DNA of 64,000 bases from Aeromonas diversa CDC 2478-85 (GTDB lineage Bacteria > Pseudomonadota > Gammaproteobacteria > Enterobacterales > Aeromonadaceae), in NCBI RefSeq assembly GCF_000819805.1, contig NZ_CDCE01000021.1:124001-188000 (forward strand), read 5' to 3'. A program made the position numbers and the translations under genes. The notes below the pieces were generated by a model. It saw only the letters and a program-made list of their open reading frames with translations. It was not told the DNA's origin and did not search any database. This document shows, one piece after another, positions 23,126 to 32,254 of this stretch (position 1 is its first letter; each line of letters opens with the position of its first letter).

Positions 23126-24166
23126 ATGTCTCACCCCTCTGCCAGCCCCATCGGCTTTTTCGAGCGCTACCTCACCGCCTGGGTGGCCCTCTGCATCCTG
23201 GTCGGCATCGCCCTGGGTCAGGGGCTGCCCACGCTCTTCAAGGCCATCGGCGCCCTCGAGGTGGCCCGGGTCAACCTGCCGGTCGGCCTGCTCATCTGGG
23301 TGATGATCATCCCCATGCTCATCAAGATCGACTTCGCGGCCCTGCACCAGGTGCGCGAGCACGTGAAGGGGATCGGGGTGACGCTCGTCATCAACTGGCT
23401 GGTCAAGCCCTTCTCCATGGCCTTGCTGGGCTGGCTCTTCATTCGCGGCCTGTTTGCCGATCTGCTGCCGGCGGATCAGCAGGACAGCTATGTGGCGGGG
23501 CTGATCCTGCTCGCCGCCGCCCCCTGCACCGCCATGGTGTTTGTCTGGAGCCGGTTGGTGAACGGCAACCCCTACTTCACCCTCTCCCAGGTGGCGCTCA
23601 ACGATCTCATCATGGTGGTGGCCTTTGCCCCTCTGGTGGCGCTGCTGCTCGGTGTCTCCAGCATCACTGTGCCGTGGGATACCCTGCTCACCTCTGTGCT
23701 GCTCTATATCGTGGTGCCGGTGATCCTGGCCCAGTGGCTGCGCCGACGCGCCCTGGCTCGCGGCACCCTGGAGCCCCTGCTAACCCGGATCCAGCCCTGG
23801 AGCATGGCCGCCCTGCTGCTCACCCTGGTGCTGCTGTTTGCCTTCCAGGGGGAGCAGATCCTGGCCCAGCCCCTGGTGATCGCGCTGCTGGCCGTGCCTA
23901 TCCTTATCCAGGTCTTGTTCAACGCAGGGCTCGCCTACTGGCTCAATCGCGCCGTCGGTGAGCAGCACGCGGTGGCCGGCCCCTCGGCCCTTATCGGGGC
24001 GTCGAACTTCTTTGAGCTGGCGGTGGCCGCGGCCATCAGCCTGTTTGGCTTTCACTCCGGGGCGGCGCTCGCCACCGTGGTCGGCGTCCTCATCGAGGTG
24101 CCGGTCATGTTGCTGGTGGTGCGCATCGTCAATCGCAGCAAGGCCTGGTACGAACAATCCCGTTAA
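23126..24166 (+). CDS. acr3: ACR3-family arsenite efflux carrier
   Basis: Inner-membrane carrier that expels arsenite, either alone or driven by ArsA. The 346-residue protein has about ten hydrophobic helices and ACR3 features: WVMIIPMLIKIDF, the cysteine in LLAAAPCTAMVFVWS that ACR3 proteins need for transport, and SLFGFHSGAALATVVGVLIEVPVMLLV at the end. It is not the unrelated E. coli-type ArsB, although such genes are often labelled arsB. CGGAG lies upstream of the ATG. It sits between arsA and arsC. Confidence 0.93.
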   Translation: MSHPSASPIGFFERYLTAWVALCILVGIALGQGLPTLFKAIGALEVARVNLPVGLLIWVMIIPMLIKIDFAALHQVREHVKGIGVTLVINWLVKPFSMALLGWLFIRGLFADLLPADQQDSYVAGLILLAAAPCTAMVFVWSRLVNGNPYFTLSQVALNDLIMVVAFAPLVALLLGVSSITVPWDTLLTSVLLYIVVPVILAQWLRRRALARGTLEPLLTRIQPWSMAALLLTLVLLFAFQGEQILAQPLVIALLAVPILIQVLFNAGLAYWLNRAVGEQHAVAGPSALIGASNFFELAVAAAISLFGFHSGAALATVVGVLIEVPVMLLVVRIVNRSKAWYEQSR

Positions 24167-24180
24167 CTGAGACTCCTGTC

Positions 24181-24606
24181 ATGACATCCATCACCATCTA
24201 TCACAACCCCGAGTGCGGCACCTCGCGCAACACCCTCGAGATGATCCGCAACAGCGGCGTCGAGCCGACCGTCATCCACTACCTGGAGACCCCGCCCGAT
24301 CGCGCCACCCTGGTGGGGCTGATTGCCGCCATGGGGATCCCGGTGCGCGCCCTGCTGCGCCAGAATGTGCCCCCCTTCGAGGCGCTCGGACTGGCCGAGG
24401 ATCGCTTCAGCGACGACGAGTTGATCGACGCCATGCTGGCCCACCCCCTCCTCATCAACCGCCCGATCGTGGTCACCCCGCTCGGAACGCGCCTGTGCCG
24501 TCCCTCCGAGCGGGTGCTCGATCTGCTCCCCGATCAGCAAAAAGGGGCCTTCGCCAAGGAGGACGGCGAGCAGGTGGTCGATGCGCACGGCAAGCGCCTG
24601 AAGTAG
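24181..24606 (+). CDS. arsC: Glutaredoxin-dependent arsenate reductase
   Basis: Reduces arsenate to arsenite, using glutathione and glutaredoxin, so that the pump can expel it. The 141-residue protein starts with the catalytic loop YHNPECGTSRNTL (catalytic Cys12) and keeps the arginines of the R773 ArsC active site (RPIVV near residue 94 and the later Arg in RLCRPSERVL). It lies 14 bases after the ACR3 gene and ends at a terminator, so it is the last gene of the operon. Confidence 0.96.
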   Translation: MTSITIYHNPECGTSRNTLEMIRNSGVEPTVIHYLETPPDRATLVGLIAAMGIPVRALLRQNVPPFEALGLAEDRFSDDELIDAMLAHPLLINRPIVVTPLGTRLCRPSERVLDLLPDQQKGAFAKEDGEQVVDAHGKRLK

Positions 24607-24622
24607 GCAACACGGGAAGCGC

Positions 24623-24650
24623 GAGGGAGGCATGGGCCTCCCTCTTTTTT
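24623..24650 (+). terminator. Rho-independent terminator of the ars operon
   Basis: A 9-bp stem (GAGGGAGGC with GCCTCCCTC), four-base loop and T6 run follow arsC by 16 bases. Confidence 0.9.
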
Positions 24651-24893
24651 GGCGGCGGGCGCATGGCGCAAAAAGACCGGCGAGAGGGGCTCCCGGTTCA
24701 GGGCTGAGACAGGAAACCTGGCGACAATAAGCGCAGGTTCGCGGCCGCGAAAGGTGAGCAGGGGATCTTCCTCGCGAAACCGGTTGGCCGGGCATCATAA
24801 GAGACCGCTTTGGCTGGGGCGAGCCCCCAGCGGCGTGTATGCTGGAGAGCGTGACCCCTTTCGCCCTTGCGGGCAACTGACACGGAGAGAGCC

Positions 24894-25667
24894 ATGAAGA
24901 TGCGCACCCTGACCCTGCTGCTGATGGCGCTGGTGGCGACACCGGGCCATGCGGACTGGGACAAGATCAAGTCGGCGGCGGGCCAGCTCGGCGACGCCCT
25001 GAGCGAGACCGGCAAGGAGGCGTGGCAAAACGTCTCGGATTTTTCCAAACAGACCTGGGCCTCCATCTCGAGCTGGGGCGCCAGCGCCTACAACCAGGCC
25101 GGTGAGTGGACCGATCAGAGCGTCGCCAAGGGCAAGGAGTGGCTGACGGTGGCGGACAAGAAGCTCGACGAGATGCTCGAGCCCAAGACCCCCGAGCAGG
25201 CGCGCACGGCCCTCGACACCATGGCCGACACCGCCCTGGTGCGCCTCTTCAACGAGCAGCCCTCGGCCAAGCTGCTGTTTGACAAGGCCTATGGTTATGC
25301 GGTGTTCGACTCGCGCAAGTTTTCCCTGATGCTGCACACCAATCAGGGGGCCGGGGTGGCGGTCGATCGCCACAGTGGCAAACACACCTACATGAAGATG
25401 TTTGGCGCCGGGCTCGCCGCCGGCTTTGGCGGCAAGTTCTATCAGCAGGTGATCCTGTTCGAGAGCCGCGAGACCTTCGAGCGCTTCGTCACCCAGGGGT
25501 GGGAGGCGACCTCCGAGGTGGGGGTGGTGGCGGGCAAGGAGAGTGCCGAGCTCAAGGGCAAGTACAATGGCGGCATGGCCATCTACCAGATCGGGGAGAA
25601 GGGGCTGCTGCTCGATGCCAACATCTCGGGCTCCAAATATTGGGTGGACAAGGATCTCACTCGTTAA
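24894..25667 (+). CDS. Secreted SYLF-domain (Ysc84-like) lipid-binding protein
   Basis: The 257-residue protein has a short signal peptide (MKMRTLTLLLMALVATPGHA, likely cleaved near residue 20), so it probably acts in the periplasm or at the outer membrane. An amphipathic N-terminal helical stretch (residues 25-75, with repeated Trp) precedes a SYLF domain (about 100-255, with AYGYAVFDSRKF, GAGVAVDR and GMAIYQIGEKGLLLDANISGSKYW). SYLF domains bind phosphoinositides in eukaryotes; the bacterial role is unknown. GGAGAG lies before the ATG. It stands alone. The 240 bases upstream hold no gene. Confidence 0.85.
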   Translation: MKMRTLTLLLMALVATPGHADWDKIKSAAGQLGDALSETGKEAWQNVSDFSKQTWASISSWGASAYNQAGEWTDQSVAKGKEWLTVADKKLDEMLEPKTPEQARTALDTMADTALVRLFNEQPSAKLLFDKAYGYAVFDSRKFSLMLHTNQGAGVAVDRHSGKHTYMKMFGAGLAAGFGGKFYQQVILFESRETFERFVTQGWEATSEVGVVAGKESAELKGKYNGGMAIYQIGEKGLLLDANISGSKYWVDKDLTR

Positions 25668-25671
25668 GCAG

Positions 25672-25693
25672 GAGGGCGGCCATGGCCGCCCTC
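25672..25693. terminator. GC hairpin between convergent genes
   Basis: GAGGGCGGCC and GGCCGCCCTC pair across two bases just after the SYLF gene. There is no long T run on either side. It may end transcription from both directions weakly. Confidence 0.5.
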
Positions 25694-25730
25694 TCGACTT
25701 GCACAGGGCCTGTTGCCATCGCCCTCGATG

Positions 25731-27164
25731 CTACTGCATCAGTGCCTCCAGGGCATCGGCCAGGGGGGTGACCAGCTTGAGGGGCAGGGAGGGCCTGACT
25801 GGACGGCGCAGCAGCCGCTCCTCGAGTTGGAACAGCCCCGAGATGGCACCGTAGCCGAGCCAGGGGATGGGCTCGGCCTCCCAGCGTCTGAGATGGGTGG
25901 TGAGGGCACCGCGATAGGCCCAGGGTTGGGTGGCGAGCGAGCCGTCGCCGCCCAGGATCAGCTCGCTCAAGGTGTCGGCGAAGAGCAGGCTGGCGCCCAC
26001 GCCTTCGCCCCCGTAGCCGCCGAGGGTGGCGAGCCCGAGGCGGGGGTCGAACAGGGCGTGGGGGCGAAAGCGGCGTGCCATTCCCAGGGTTCCCCCCCAG
26101 CCATGGGTGATGGCCACCCCGGCGAGGTGGGGGAAGAGGGCGGCCAGCAGATCCGCGCGCAGATCGAACTCATCCCCCTTGGGCGCGTCGCCAAGGTGCC
26201 TCGGCGTGAAGGGAAAACGGGTCCTGACTCGGCCCCCGAAGCGATAACCGCCGCGGGCACCAAACACCAGGCGCCCATCGGCGCTGCGCTGGCCATAGGT
26301 GATAAGGCGCGAGGCGTCGGCAAAGGTCTCATGGCGATGCAGGCCAATGCGTTGCCACTGGGACTCGCTCAGGGGCTCGGTGGCGAGCAGCAGGCTCTGC
26401 ACCGGCAGGGTGGCGCCCTCATCGAGCCCAAGCAGCCGCTGATACCCCTCCAGTGCCGAGACGATCACCCCGGCGCGTACCGTATGTTCCTTGAGATGCA
26501 CTCTCCCCGGGGAGAGGCCTAACACCGGACTCTGCTCGTAGAGGGAGACGCCGGCCGCCTCCACCGCCCTTGCCAGGCCCCGCACCAGCTTGAGGGGATG
26601 GACTCGGGCGCAGTGAGGGGTGTAGAGGGCGAGATCGCCGCCCGGCAGCTCGAGCGCCTCTCGCGCCTGAGCGCCCTCGAGGCGCCGCACATCCTCCTCC
26701 CCGAAACCGGCCTGGCGCAGGGTGGCCAGCTCCTCCTCGAGGCGCAGGCGCTGCTCGGGGTAGCGGGCGGCCACATGCAGGTTGCCCCCGTGCACGAGAC
26801 TGCACTCGATCCCGAGCTCTGCGATCTCGGCTGCCGCCCTGGCCACGGTACCGGTAATGAGGCGCCGTGCCTGCTCGCGCCGCTCCCCGTCGAGCATGGC
26901 CAGATAGCTCAGATCGCCCGAGAAGCCGCCCATGAGCCAGCCCCCGTTGCGTCCCGAGGCGCCTTCGCCGGCGATCCCGGCCTCAAGCAGGGCGATGCGC
27001 AGGGAGGGATCTCGCCGTTTGAGCCGCAAGGCGCTCCACAGACCCGAGTAACCGGCACCTATGATGGCGATGTCGACGTGGAGATCCCGGGTGAGAGGGG
27101 GGCGAGGGGTGAGGGGCTCCCCCAGGGTGTGGGCCCAGAGGGTGTCAGCCAGGGTGTGGGACAT
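25731..27164 (-). CDS. FAD-dependent oxidoreductase (DAO family, gamma-glutamylputrescine oxidase-like)
   Basis: A 477-residue flavoenzyme with the N-terminal FAD motif IAIIGAGYSGLWSALRL (about residues 33-49) followed by the Glu that binds ribose, and an SGRNGGWLMGGF block typical of the PuuB/OrdL group of DAO enzymes. That group oxidises amines or N-methylated amino acids, releasing hydrogen peroxide. The substrate here cannot be set. The C-terminal GWGGTLGMARRFRPH and GGYGGEGVGAS blocks fit the same group. No polyamine genes flank it. It stands alone between the convergent SYLF gene and the aspC terminator. Confidence 0.82.
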   Translation of the reverse strand: MSHTLADTLWAHTLGEPLTPRPPLTRDLHVDIAIIGAGYSGLWSALRLKRRDPSLRIALLEAGIAGEGASGRNGGWLMGGFSGDLSYLAMLDGERREQARRLITGTVARAAAEIAELGIECSLVHGGNLHVAARYPEQRLRLEEELATLRQAGFGEEDVRRLEGAQAREALELPGGDLALYTPHCARVHPLKLVRGLARAVEAAGVSLYEQSPVLGLSPGRVHLKEHTVRAGVIVSALEGYQRLLGLDEGATLPVQSLLLATEPLSESQWQRIGLHRHETFADASRLITYGQRSADGRLVFGARGGYRFGGRVRTRFPFTPRHLGDAPKGDEFDLRADLLAALFPHLAGVAITHGWGGTLGMARRFRPHALFDPRLGLATLGGYGGEGVGASLLFADTLSELILGGDGSLATQPWAYRGALTTHLRRWEAEPIPWLGYGAISGLFQLEERLLRRPVRPSLPLKLVTPLADALEALMQ

Positions 27165-27223
27165 GCAGCGAACTCCGTTTCGACTGTTTGCATCACCCTA
27201 CTGGGAGGGGAGACCCGGACCAA

Positions 27224-27259
27224 GCAAAAAAAGCAGGTCCGCACCGGGCGGACCTGCTT
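27224..27259 (-). terminator. Rho-independent terminator of aspC (leftward)
   Basis: A 12-bp stem (AAGCAGGTCCGC with GCGGACCTGCTT), five-base loop and, on the minus strand, a T7 run lie 17 bases past the aspC stop. Confidence 0.9.
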
Positions 27260-27276
27260 GGCTCATCTTGGGGGGC

Positions 27277-28467
27277 TTACAGCACCTTGGCGATGGCGTC
27301 GCAGAGGGGATCGATGTTGGCGCGGGTGATGCCAGCCACGCTGATCCGGCCGGAGCCGACGATGTAGATGGCAAACTCTTCCTTCAGGCGGGCCACCTGC
27401 TCCTTGGAGAGACCGGAGAAGGAGAACATGCCGTTCTGGCGGGCGATAAAGGAGAAGTCCTGGCTCACGCCGCGCTCGGCCAGCTTGGCCACCAGCAGTT
27501 CGCGCATCTCGCGGATGCGCTCGCGCATCTCGGCCACTTCGCTGACCCACAGCGCGTAGAGGGCGGGATCATTGACCACGGTGGTCACCACGGCGGCACC
27601 GTGAGAGGGCGGGTTGGAGTAGTTGGCGCGGATGACGGTCTTGACCTGGGTGAAGGCGGTGTCGGCCACGGCCTTGCTGGCGGCAACCAGGGTGAAGGCG
27701 CCGACCCGCTCGTTGTAGAGACCGAAGTTCTTGGAGAAGGAGCTGGCGACCAGCAGCTCGCCGTGGGAGCGGGCGAAGATGCGCAGCCCCTCGGCGTCCT
27801 CTTCGATGCCGCGGGCGAAGCCCTGGTAGGCGAAGTCGAACAGGGGCAGCCAGCCGGCGGCGGCGCTCTGCTCGGCCAGGGCCTCCCACTGGGCGGTGGT
27901 GGGATCGATGCCGGTCGGGTTGTGGCAGCAGCCGTGCAGCAGCACCACGTCACCGCGCTCGACCTCGCGCAGGGAGGCCTGCATGGCGGCGAAGTCGAGA
28001 TCCTTGCTGGCGGCGTCGTAGTACTTGTACCACTTCACCTCGAGCCCGGCGGCCTGGAACACGCTGACGTGGTTGGCCCAGGTGGGGTCGGAGATCCAGA
28101 CGGTCTTGGCGAGCTGGTTGCGCGCGATGAACTCGGCGGCGATGCGCAGGGCACCGGTGCCGCCCGGTGCCTGGGCGGTCTTGGCGCGGCCCGAGGCGAT
28201 GAGCTCGGCCCCCTTGCCAAACAGCAGCCCCTGCACGATGCGGGCGTACTCCTGGTTGCCCTCGATGCCGAGGTAGTTTTTGGTCTTCTCGTCGGTCAGC
28301 AGTTTCTGTTCGGCCTGCTTGACGCACTTGAGGATGGGGGTGGCTCCCGATTCGTCCTTGTAGATGCCGACACCCAGATTGATCTTGTGCTCACGCTCGT
28401 CGCTGCGAAACGCTTCGGTGAGGCCAAGAATGGGGTCTGCGGGGGCGGCTACAACCTTTTCAAACAT
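27277..28467 (-). CDS. aspC: Aspartate aminotransferase
   Basis: PLP enzyme interconverting aspartate plus 2-oxoglutarate with oxaloacetate plus glutamate, and also acting on aromatic keto acids. The 396-residue protein matches E. coli AspC in length and sequence: [10 protein letters not shown] at the start, [12 protein letters not shown] and the PLP lysine in [15 protein letters not shown] (near residue 246). It resembles AspC more than TyrB. The ATG at 28467 has AGGGATC upstream and matches the family start; further upstream the frame is open but unsupported. Confidence 0.95.
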   Translation of the reverse strand: MFEKVVAAPADPILGLTEAFRSDEREHKINLGVGIYKDESGATPILKCVKQAEQKLLTDEKTKNYLGIEGNQEYARIVQGLLFGKGAELIASGRAKTAQAPGGTGALRIAAEFIARNQLAKTVWISDPTWANHVSVFQAAGLEVKWYKYYDAASKDLDFAAMQASLREVERGDVVLLHGCCHNPTGIDPTTAQWEALAEQSAAAGWLPLFDFAYQGFARGIEEDAEGLRIFARSHGELLVASSFSKNFGLYNERVGAFTLVAASKAVADTAFTQVKTVIRANYSNPPSHGAAVVTTVVNDPALYALWVSEVAEMRERIREMRELLVAKLAERGVSQDFSFIARQNGMFSFSGLSKEQVARLKEEFAIYIVGSGRISVAGITRANIDPLCDAIAKVL

Positions 28468-28638
28468 GATGATCCCTGTAATTCTGTTGTGGTAGTGGGG
28501 GCGGTCCTTGGAGGCAAACAGAGGCGCCCGCCCCAACTGCCGTGCGGACGCCTCGGTCGCTTCTTTATACCACTGCCGAAGTAGGGGGAAAAGCGCTGTA
28601 CGGCGCCCGTGCGTGGGGCGCCTTGAAACTAATCCGGA

Positions 28639-29589
28639 TTAGCCGACGGCGTCCCAGTGACGGGCCAGGGCGAGCAGCTCGGCAGGCAGGGTGAGTCCCT
28701 GCTCGATGAGGGGGGTGAGTCGCGCCAGCAGGGGGCGCGGCAGGCGGCTGGGCTCCCAGCTGGCGCCCTCCAGCGGCTTGCCGTAGTGGCGCAGGTGCGC
28801 GCTCAGGTCGGTGGGTAGCCAGCAGGCCAGCGGACGGCCAGTGCGCTCGGCCAGGGTGCGGGTGCGCTCGAGCCCGGCCGGATCGAGGTCGGTGAGGTGG
28901 CTCCAGCTCACGGCGGCGGGCAGGGCGGCGCACAGGTGCTCCATCAGATCCTGTCCACCCGGAGGCAACCAGGCGAGCAGGGTGGCCGGCGGCAGGGGCA
29001 GGGTGGTGAAGACGCCGGTTCTGTCCGTGGTGATGAGGCGCGCCATGGGCTCCCCGTTGCTGATGAGCTTGCCCAAGCCTGGCAGGGTGCGCTCGGGCAG
29101 GGCGATCTCGCCCAGGGTTTCAAGTAGGGGGGCGCCATCGACCAGGCGCCCTCCCGCGAAGAAGAGGCTCAAGGGGAGGGAGGCGCGCAGGCGCACCACC
29201 CTGTCCTGGCTGGTCTCGACCCCCCGCTCGGCCAGGCGAACCTGCTCGTCAGGGGTAAAGAGGGGATGACGCCCCTGGCGCCGATAGAGGGCGGCCAGCA
29301 GGCGCAGATTGACCGGGGTGGGCAGGGTGAGCCCCTGCTCGTGGAGCCACTCCTCCGGATCCTGAGGGGCCTGCTCGAGTTGCCCCAGGGCCAGGGCCCG
29401 GGTGAGGTAGCGCCGGCCCGCCTCGGTCAGCCCGTAGCGGTGGGGTGAGTGGGTCAGCAGCAGGCCGTTTTCCAGCATCAGGCTCACCAGTGGCTGCAGG
29501 TTGCGCGAGCGGATCAGCACGGCCGGTTGGGCCATCAGCTGCTCGGCCACCTCCTTGAGCATGCCGGAAGAGAAGTCGATGTTGGTCAT
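28639..29589 (-). CDS. Winged-helix protein with Toprim-like C-terminal half (DUF2220/DUF2399-like)
   Basis: I do not recognise this 316-residue protein by name. Residues 25-65 look like a winged helix (LENGLLLTHSPHRYGLTEAGRRYL). Residues 180-265 resemble the Toprim region of Spo11/TopoVIA-like proteins and JetD (DUF2220): a strand ending ARLITTDRTGVFTTLP, a glycine turn LPPGG (208-212) and an acidic motif HLTDLDPAGLERTRTL with Asp234 and Asp236. The first-motif glutamate seems replaced by Thr/Asp (ITTD at 186-189). GGAGGG lies before the ATG at 29589; a longer frame upstream is antisense to the next gene. No jetABC neighbours are present. The assignment is inference from motifs. Confidence 0.6.
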   Translation of the reverse strand: MTNIDFSSGMLKEVAEQLMAQPAVLIRSRNLQPLVSLMLENGLLLTHSPHRYGLTEAGRRYLTRALALGQLEQAPQDPEEWLHEQGLTLPTPVNLRLLAALYRRQGRHPLFTPDEQVRLAERGVETSQDRVVRLRASLPLSLFFAGGRLVDGAPLLETLGEIALPERTLPGLGKLISNGEPMARLITTDRTGVFTTLPLPPATLLAWLPPGGQDLMEHLCAALPAAVSWSHLTDLDPAGLERTRTLAERTGRPLACWLPTDLSAHLRHYGKPLEGASWEPSRLPRPLLARLTPLIEQGLTLPAELLALARHWDAVG

Positions 29590-29730
29590 AGTCCCTCCAA
29601 ACCAGCGCACTACTCTACTGACCCCTCTTCGGGACGCAAGGGGGAGGCGGCCAGTGCGTGATCCGGCGCCGATTTGTGGCCGCCGCACCTTCCCCGTACA
29701 ATCCCTTTTTTCCGCCATTTCGGAGTCCGT

Positions 29731-30375
29731 ATGTTTCGTGAACTGATCCGCCACCCCGACTTTTTGCTCATCGACAAGGGGCCCGGGATCGGCATGCACG
29801 AGGAGGACGGCGCCCCCGGCATCGTCACCCTGGTGCGCGAGGCGACCGGGCTCGAGCTCTACCCGGTGCACCGACTCGACAAGATGACCTCGGGGCTGCT
29901 GCTGCTGGCCCGCCACCCACAGGCCAACCGTGCCCTGAGTCAGGGGTTTGCCGAGCGGCGCATGAAAAAGCAGTACCTGGCCCTCTCCGATCGGCGCCCC
30001 TTGAAGAAGCAGGGGCTCATCAGGGGGGACATGAAGAAGGGGAGAGGCGGCAGCTGGATGCTGACCCGCACCCTGGATAATCCCGCCATCAGCCGTTTCG
30101 ACTCGACCCTGGTGCGCGAGGGGCTGCGCCTGTTTCGCATCCGCCCCGAGACCGGCAAGACCCACCAGATCCGGGTCGCCCTGAAAAGCGTCGGCGCCCC
30201 CATCCTCGGCGACGAGCGCTACGGCGGCACCCCCGCCGATCGCGGCTATCTGCACGCCTGGCGCCTGGGGTTCGAGCACGGCGGTGAAACCTTTGACTTC
30301 GTCTCGTCCCCCGAGTGGGGTGAACTCTTCTTGCTGCCCGAGACCCGCGCCGCCATCGAGGCTCTCGCCCCGTGA
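29731..30375 (+). CDS. RluA-family pseudouridine synthase (TIGR01621-like)
   Basis: RNA pseudouridine synthase of the RluA superfamily. The target RNA is unknown for this subgroup. The 214-residue protein is short for the superfamily and has no S4 domain. It has the catalytic Asp50 in YPVHRLDKMTSGLLLLA and the terminal KTHQIRVALKSVGAPILGDERYGG block. The ATG at 29731 has CGGAG 6 bases upstream. It overlaps the next gene by four bases, so the two are coupled. Confidence 0.85.
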   Translation: MFRELIRHPDFLLIDKGPGIGMHEEDGAPGIVTLVREATGLELYPVHRLDKMTSGLLLLARHPQANRALSQGFAERRMKKQYLALSDRRPLKKQGLIRGDMKKGRGGSWMLTRTLDNPAISRFDSTLVREGLRLFRIRPETGKTHQIRVALKSVGAPILGDERYGGTPADRGYLHAWRLGFEHGGETFDFVSSPEWGELFLLPETRAAIEALAP

Positions 30376-30998
30376 ACCTGATCCTGGCCGACTATGACGG
30401 CACCCTGACGGCGGGGGACAGCCATGGGGCCCTGCTGCGCCACATCCTCCTCACCCGGTGCTGGCCCCTGCTCCTGGTGCTGTTGCTCTGCCCCCTGCTC
30501 TTGCTGCTCGGGCTGCTTTCCCGCCCCAAGGCGGTGTGGCTGCTCTGGTGGTGTACCACCCTGGGGGCCGACGGGAGAGCCTGGCGGCGCTGGGTGGCGG
30601 ATTATGCCCGGCGCGAGGCGCCGCTCTTTACCGAGGCCAGGGAGTTGCTCGCCCGAGAGGGAGGGAGGGTCTGGGTGGTGAGTGCCTCACCGCGCGCCCT
30701 GGTGCGGCGCAGGCTCTGTCATCAGCTTGGCGGCCTTCGGGTGGGGCGGGTGCTCGGCAGTCGCATGGGGTTCTCTCTCGGGGCCATAGTGCCGCGCCAC
30801 TACAGTTTCGGGGTGGCCAAACGGGATCTGCTGCCGGGCATGAAGAGTGGCTGCGCCGAACTGGCGCTCTCCGATGCCCTCTCGGATCTCCCCCTGCTCG
30901 CCCTGGGGCGTGAGGCCTGGCTCATCAACCCCTCGCCGGGGCGCTTGGCGCGCGGGTGCAAGCGGCTGCCCCGCCTGGCGGCGCGTCACTGGCGTTGA
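30372..30998 (+). CDS. HAD-superfamily phosphatase with hydrophobic insert
   Basis: HAD hydrolase (probably subfamily IB, like phosphoserine phosphatase) with motif I DYDGTLT (nucleophile Asp7, acid Asp9), motif II VVSASP (near residue 101) and motif IV DALSDLPLLALG (near residue 167). Residues 31-49 are a Leu-rich segment that could span or dip into the membrane, so a lipid-linked or membrane-near substrate is possible; this is inference. The GTG start overlaps the stop of the pseudouridine synthase gene (GTGA). The 208-residue length is usual for the group. The substrate is unknown. Confidence 0.75.
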   Translation: MNLILADYDGTLTAGDSHGALLRHILLTRCWPLLLVLLLCPLLLLLGLLSRPKAVWLLWWCTTLGADGRAWRRWVADYARREAPLFTEARELLAREGGRVWVVSASPRALVRRRLCHQLGGLRVGRVLGSRMGFSLGAIVPRHYSFGVAKRDLLPGMKSGCAELALSDALSDLPLLALGREAWLINPSPGRLARGCKRLPRLAARHWR

Positions 30999-31057
30999 GC
31001 CCTCTGTCATCAAATGCTGACAGGATAACCGCGGGTGATGGCGTTATCGCGGGCCAA

Positions 31058-31075
31058 AGTAACATCTTCTTTACA
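31058..31075. promoter_or_regulatory. Candidate TyrR/PhhR box upstream of hpd
   Basis: AGTAAC-N6-TTTACA matches 10 of 12 conserved bases of TGTAAA-N6-TTTACA, with a perfect right half. It lies 105 bases before hpd, a distance that suits activation. Control of tyrosine breakdown by the TyrR-like PhhR is known in Pseudomonas. Here it is inferred. Confidence 0.5.
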
Positions 31076-31180
31076 TCTTGAGGGGCCGCTGCCAGTCAGA
31101 GTGGCATGCCCTGCTCTTCCTTTTCCCGATGATGACGGTCTAATGAAACAAACCGTTAACATAGGGAAGAGGAGCCACCC

Positions 31181-32254
31181 ATGACTGATTACAACCCCCT
31201 GGGAACCGACGGGTTCGAGTATGTGGAATACACGGCCCCCTCGGCCGCCGGCATCGATGCCTTGAAGCAGCTGTTTGCCTCTCTGGGCTTTGCCGAAGTC
31301 GCCAAGCATCGCAACAAGCAGTGCTGGCTCTATCGCCAGGGCGACATCAACTTCGTCATCAACGCCGAGCCCCACTCCCAGGCCGAGGCCTTCGCCGAGC
31401 AGCATGGTCCGAGCGTGTGCGGCATGGCGTTTCGGGTGGCCGATGCCGGCAAGGCCCAGCGCCATGCCCTAGCCCAGGGGGCCAAGCCGTTTGTCGGCAA
31501 GATAGGGCCGATGGAGCTCAACATCCCGGCCATCTACGGCATCGGCGAGAGTACCCTGGCCTTTGTGGATCGCTACGGGGATAAGGGCTCCATCTACGAG
31601 GTGGATTTTGTCTTCTACCCGGACTGGCAGGCGCGCATGGCCGCTGTGGATGCGGGGCTGACCGAGATCGACCACCTGACCCACAACGTCTATCGCGGCA
31701 ACATGGACTTGTGGGCCCAGTTCTACGAGCGAGTCGGCAACTTTCGCGAGATCCGCTACTTCGACATCGAAGGCAAGCTGACGGGCCTGCATTCGCGCGC
31801 CATGACGGCTCCGTGCGGCAAGATCCGCATCCCCATCAACGAGTCGGCGGACGACAAGTCCCAGATCGAGGAGTACTTGCGCCAGTACAAGGGAGAGGGG
31901 ATCCAGCACATCGCCCTCGGCACTCGCGACATCTACCACACCATTCGCACCCTGCGCGGCCGTGGCACCGGCTTTATGCCGACCCCGGAGACCTACTACG
32001 AGCAGGTGGACGAGCGGGTGGCGGGCCACGGTGAACCCCTGGACGCCTTGCGCGAGCTGCGCATCCTCATCGACGGGGCACCCGAGAAGGATGGCATCCT
32101 GCTGCAGATCTTCACCGACACCGTCATCGGTCCGGTCTTCTTCGAGATCATCCAGCGCAAGGGCAACGAGGGATTCGGTGAGGGCAACTTCAAGGCCCTG
32201 TTTGAATCGATTGAGCTGGACCAGATCCGCCGCGGGGTACTGAGCGATGCGTAA
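31181..32254 (+). CDS. hpd: 4-Hydroxyphenylpyruvate dioxygenase
   Basis: Non-heme iron enzyme that turns 4-hydroxyphenylpyruvate into homogentisate, the second step of tyrosine breakdown. The 357-residue protein has two VOC domains. Ligands are visible as the His in EIDHLTHNVYRGNM (near 166), the His in GIQHIALGTRD (near 244) and the Glu in GPVFFEIIQRKGNEGFGEGNFKALFESIE (near 322), the family's C-terminal signature. AAGAGGAG precedes the ATG. It is the first gene of a four-gene unit and overlaps hmgA by eight bases. Confidence 0.97.
   Translation: MTDYNPLGTDGFEYVEYTAPSAAGIDALKQLFASLGFAEVAKHRNKQCWLYRQGDINFVINAEPHSQAEAFAEQHGPSVCGMAFRVADAGKAQRHALAQGAKPFVGKIGPMELNIPAIYGIGESTLAFVDRYGDKGSIYEVDFVFYPDWQARMAAVDAGLTEIDHLTHNVYRGNMDLWAQFYERVGNFREIRYFDIEGKLTGLHSRAMTAPCGKIRIPINESADDKSQIEEYLRQYKGEGIQHIALGTRDIYHTIRTLRGRGTGFMPTPETYYEQVDERVAGHGEPLDALRELRILIDGAPEKDGILLQIFTDTVIGPVFFEIIQRKGNEGFGEGNFKALFESIELDQIRRGVLSDA

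Noticed and set aside
22099-23961. A 620-codon rightward frame overlapping arsA and the ACR3 gene
   Set aside because: Arg/Gly/Pro-rich composition and no family match; the two genes it overlaps have intact motifs.
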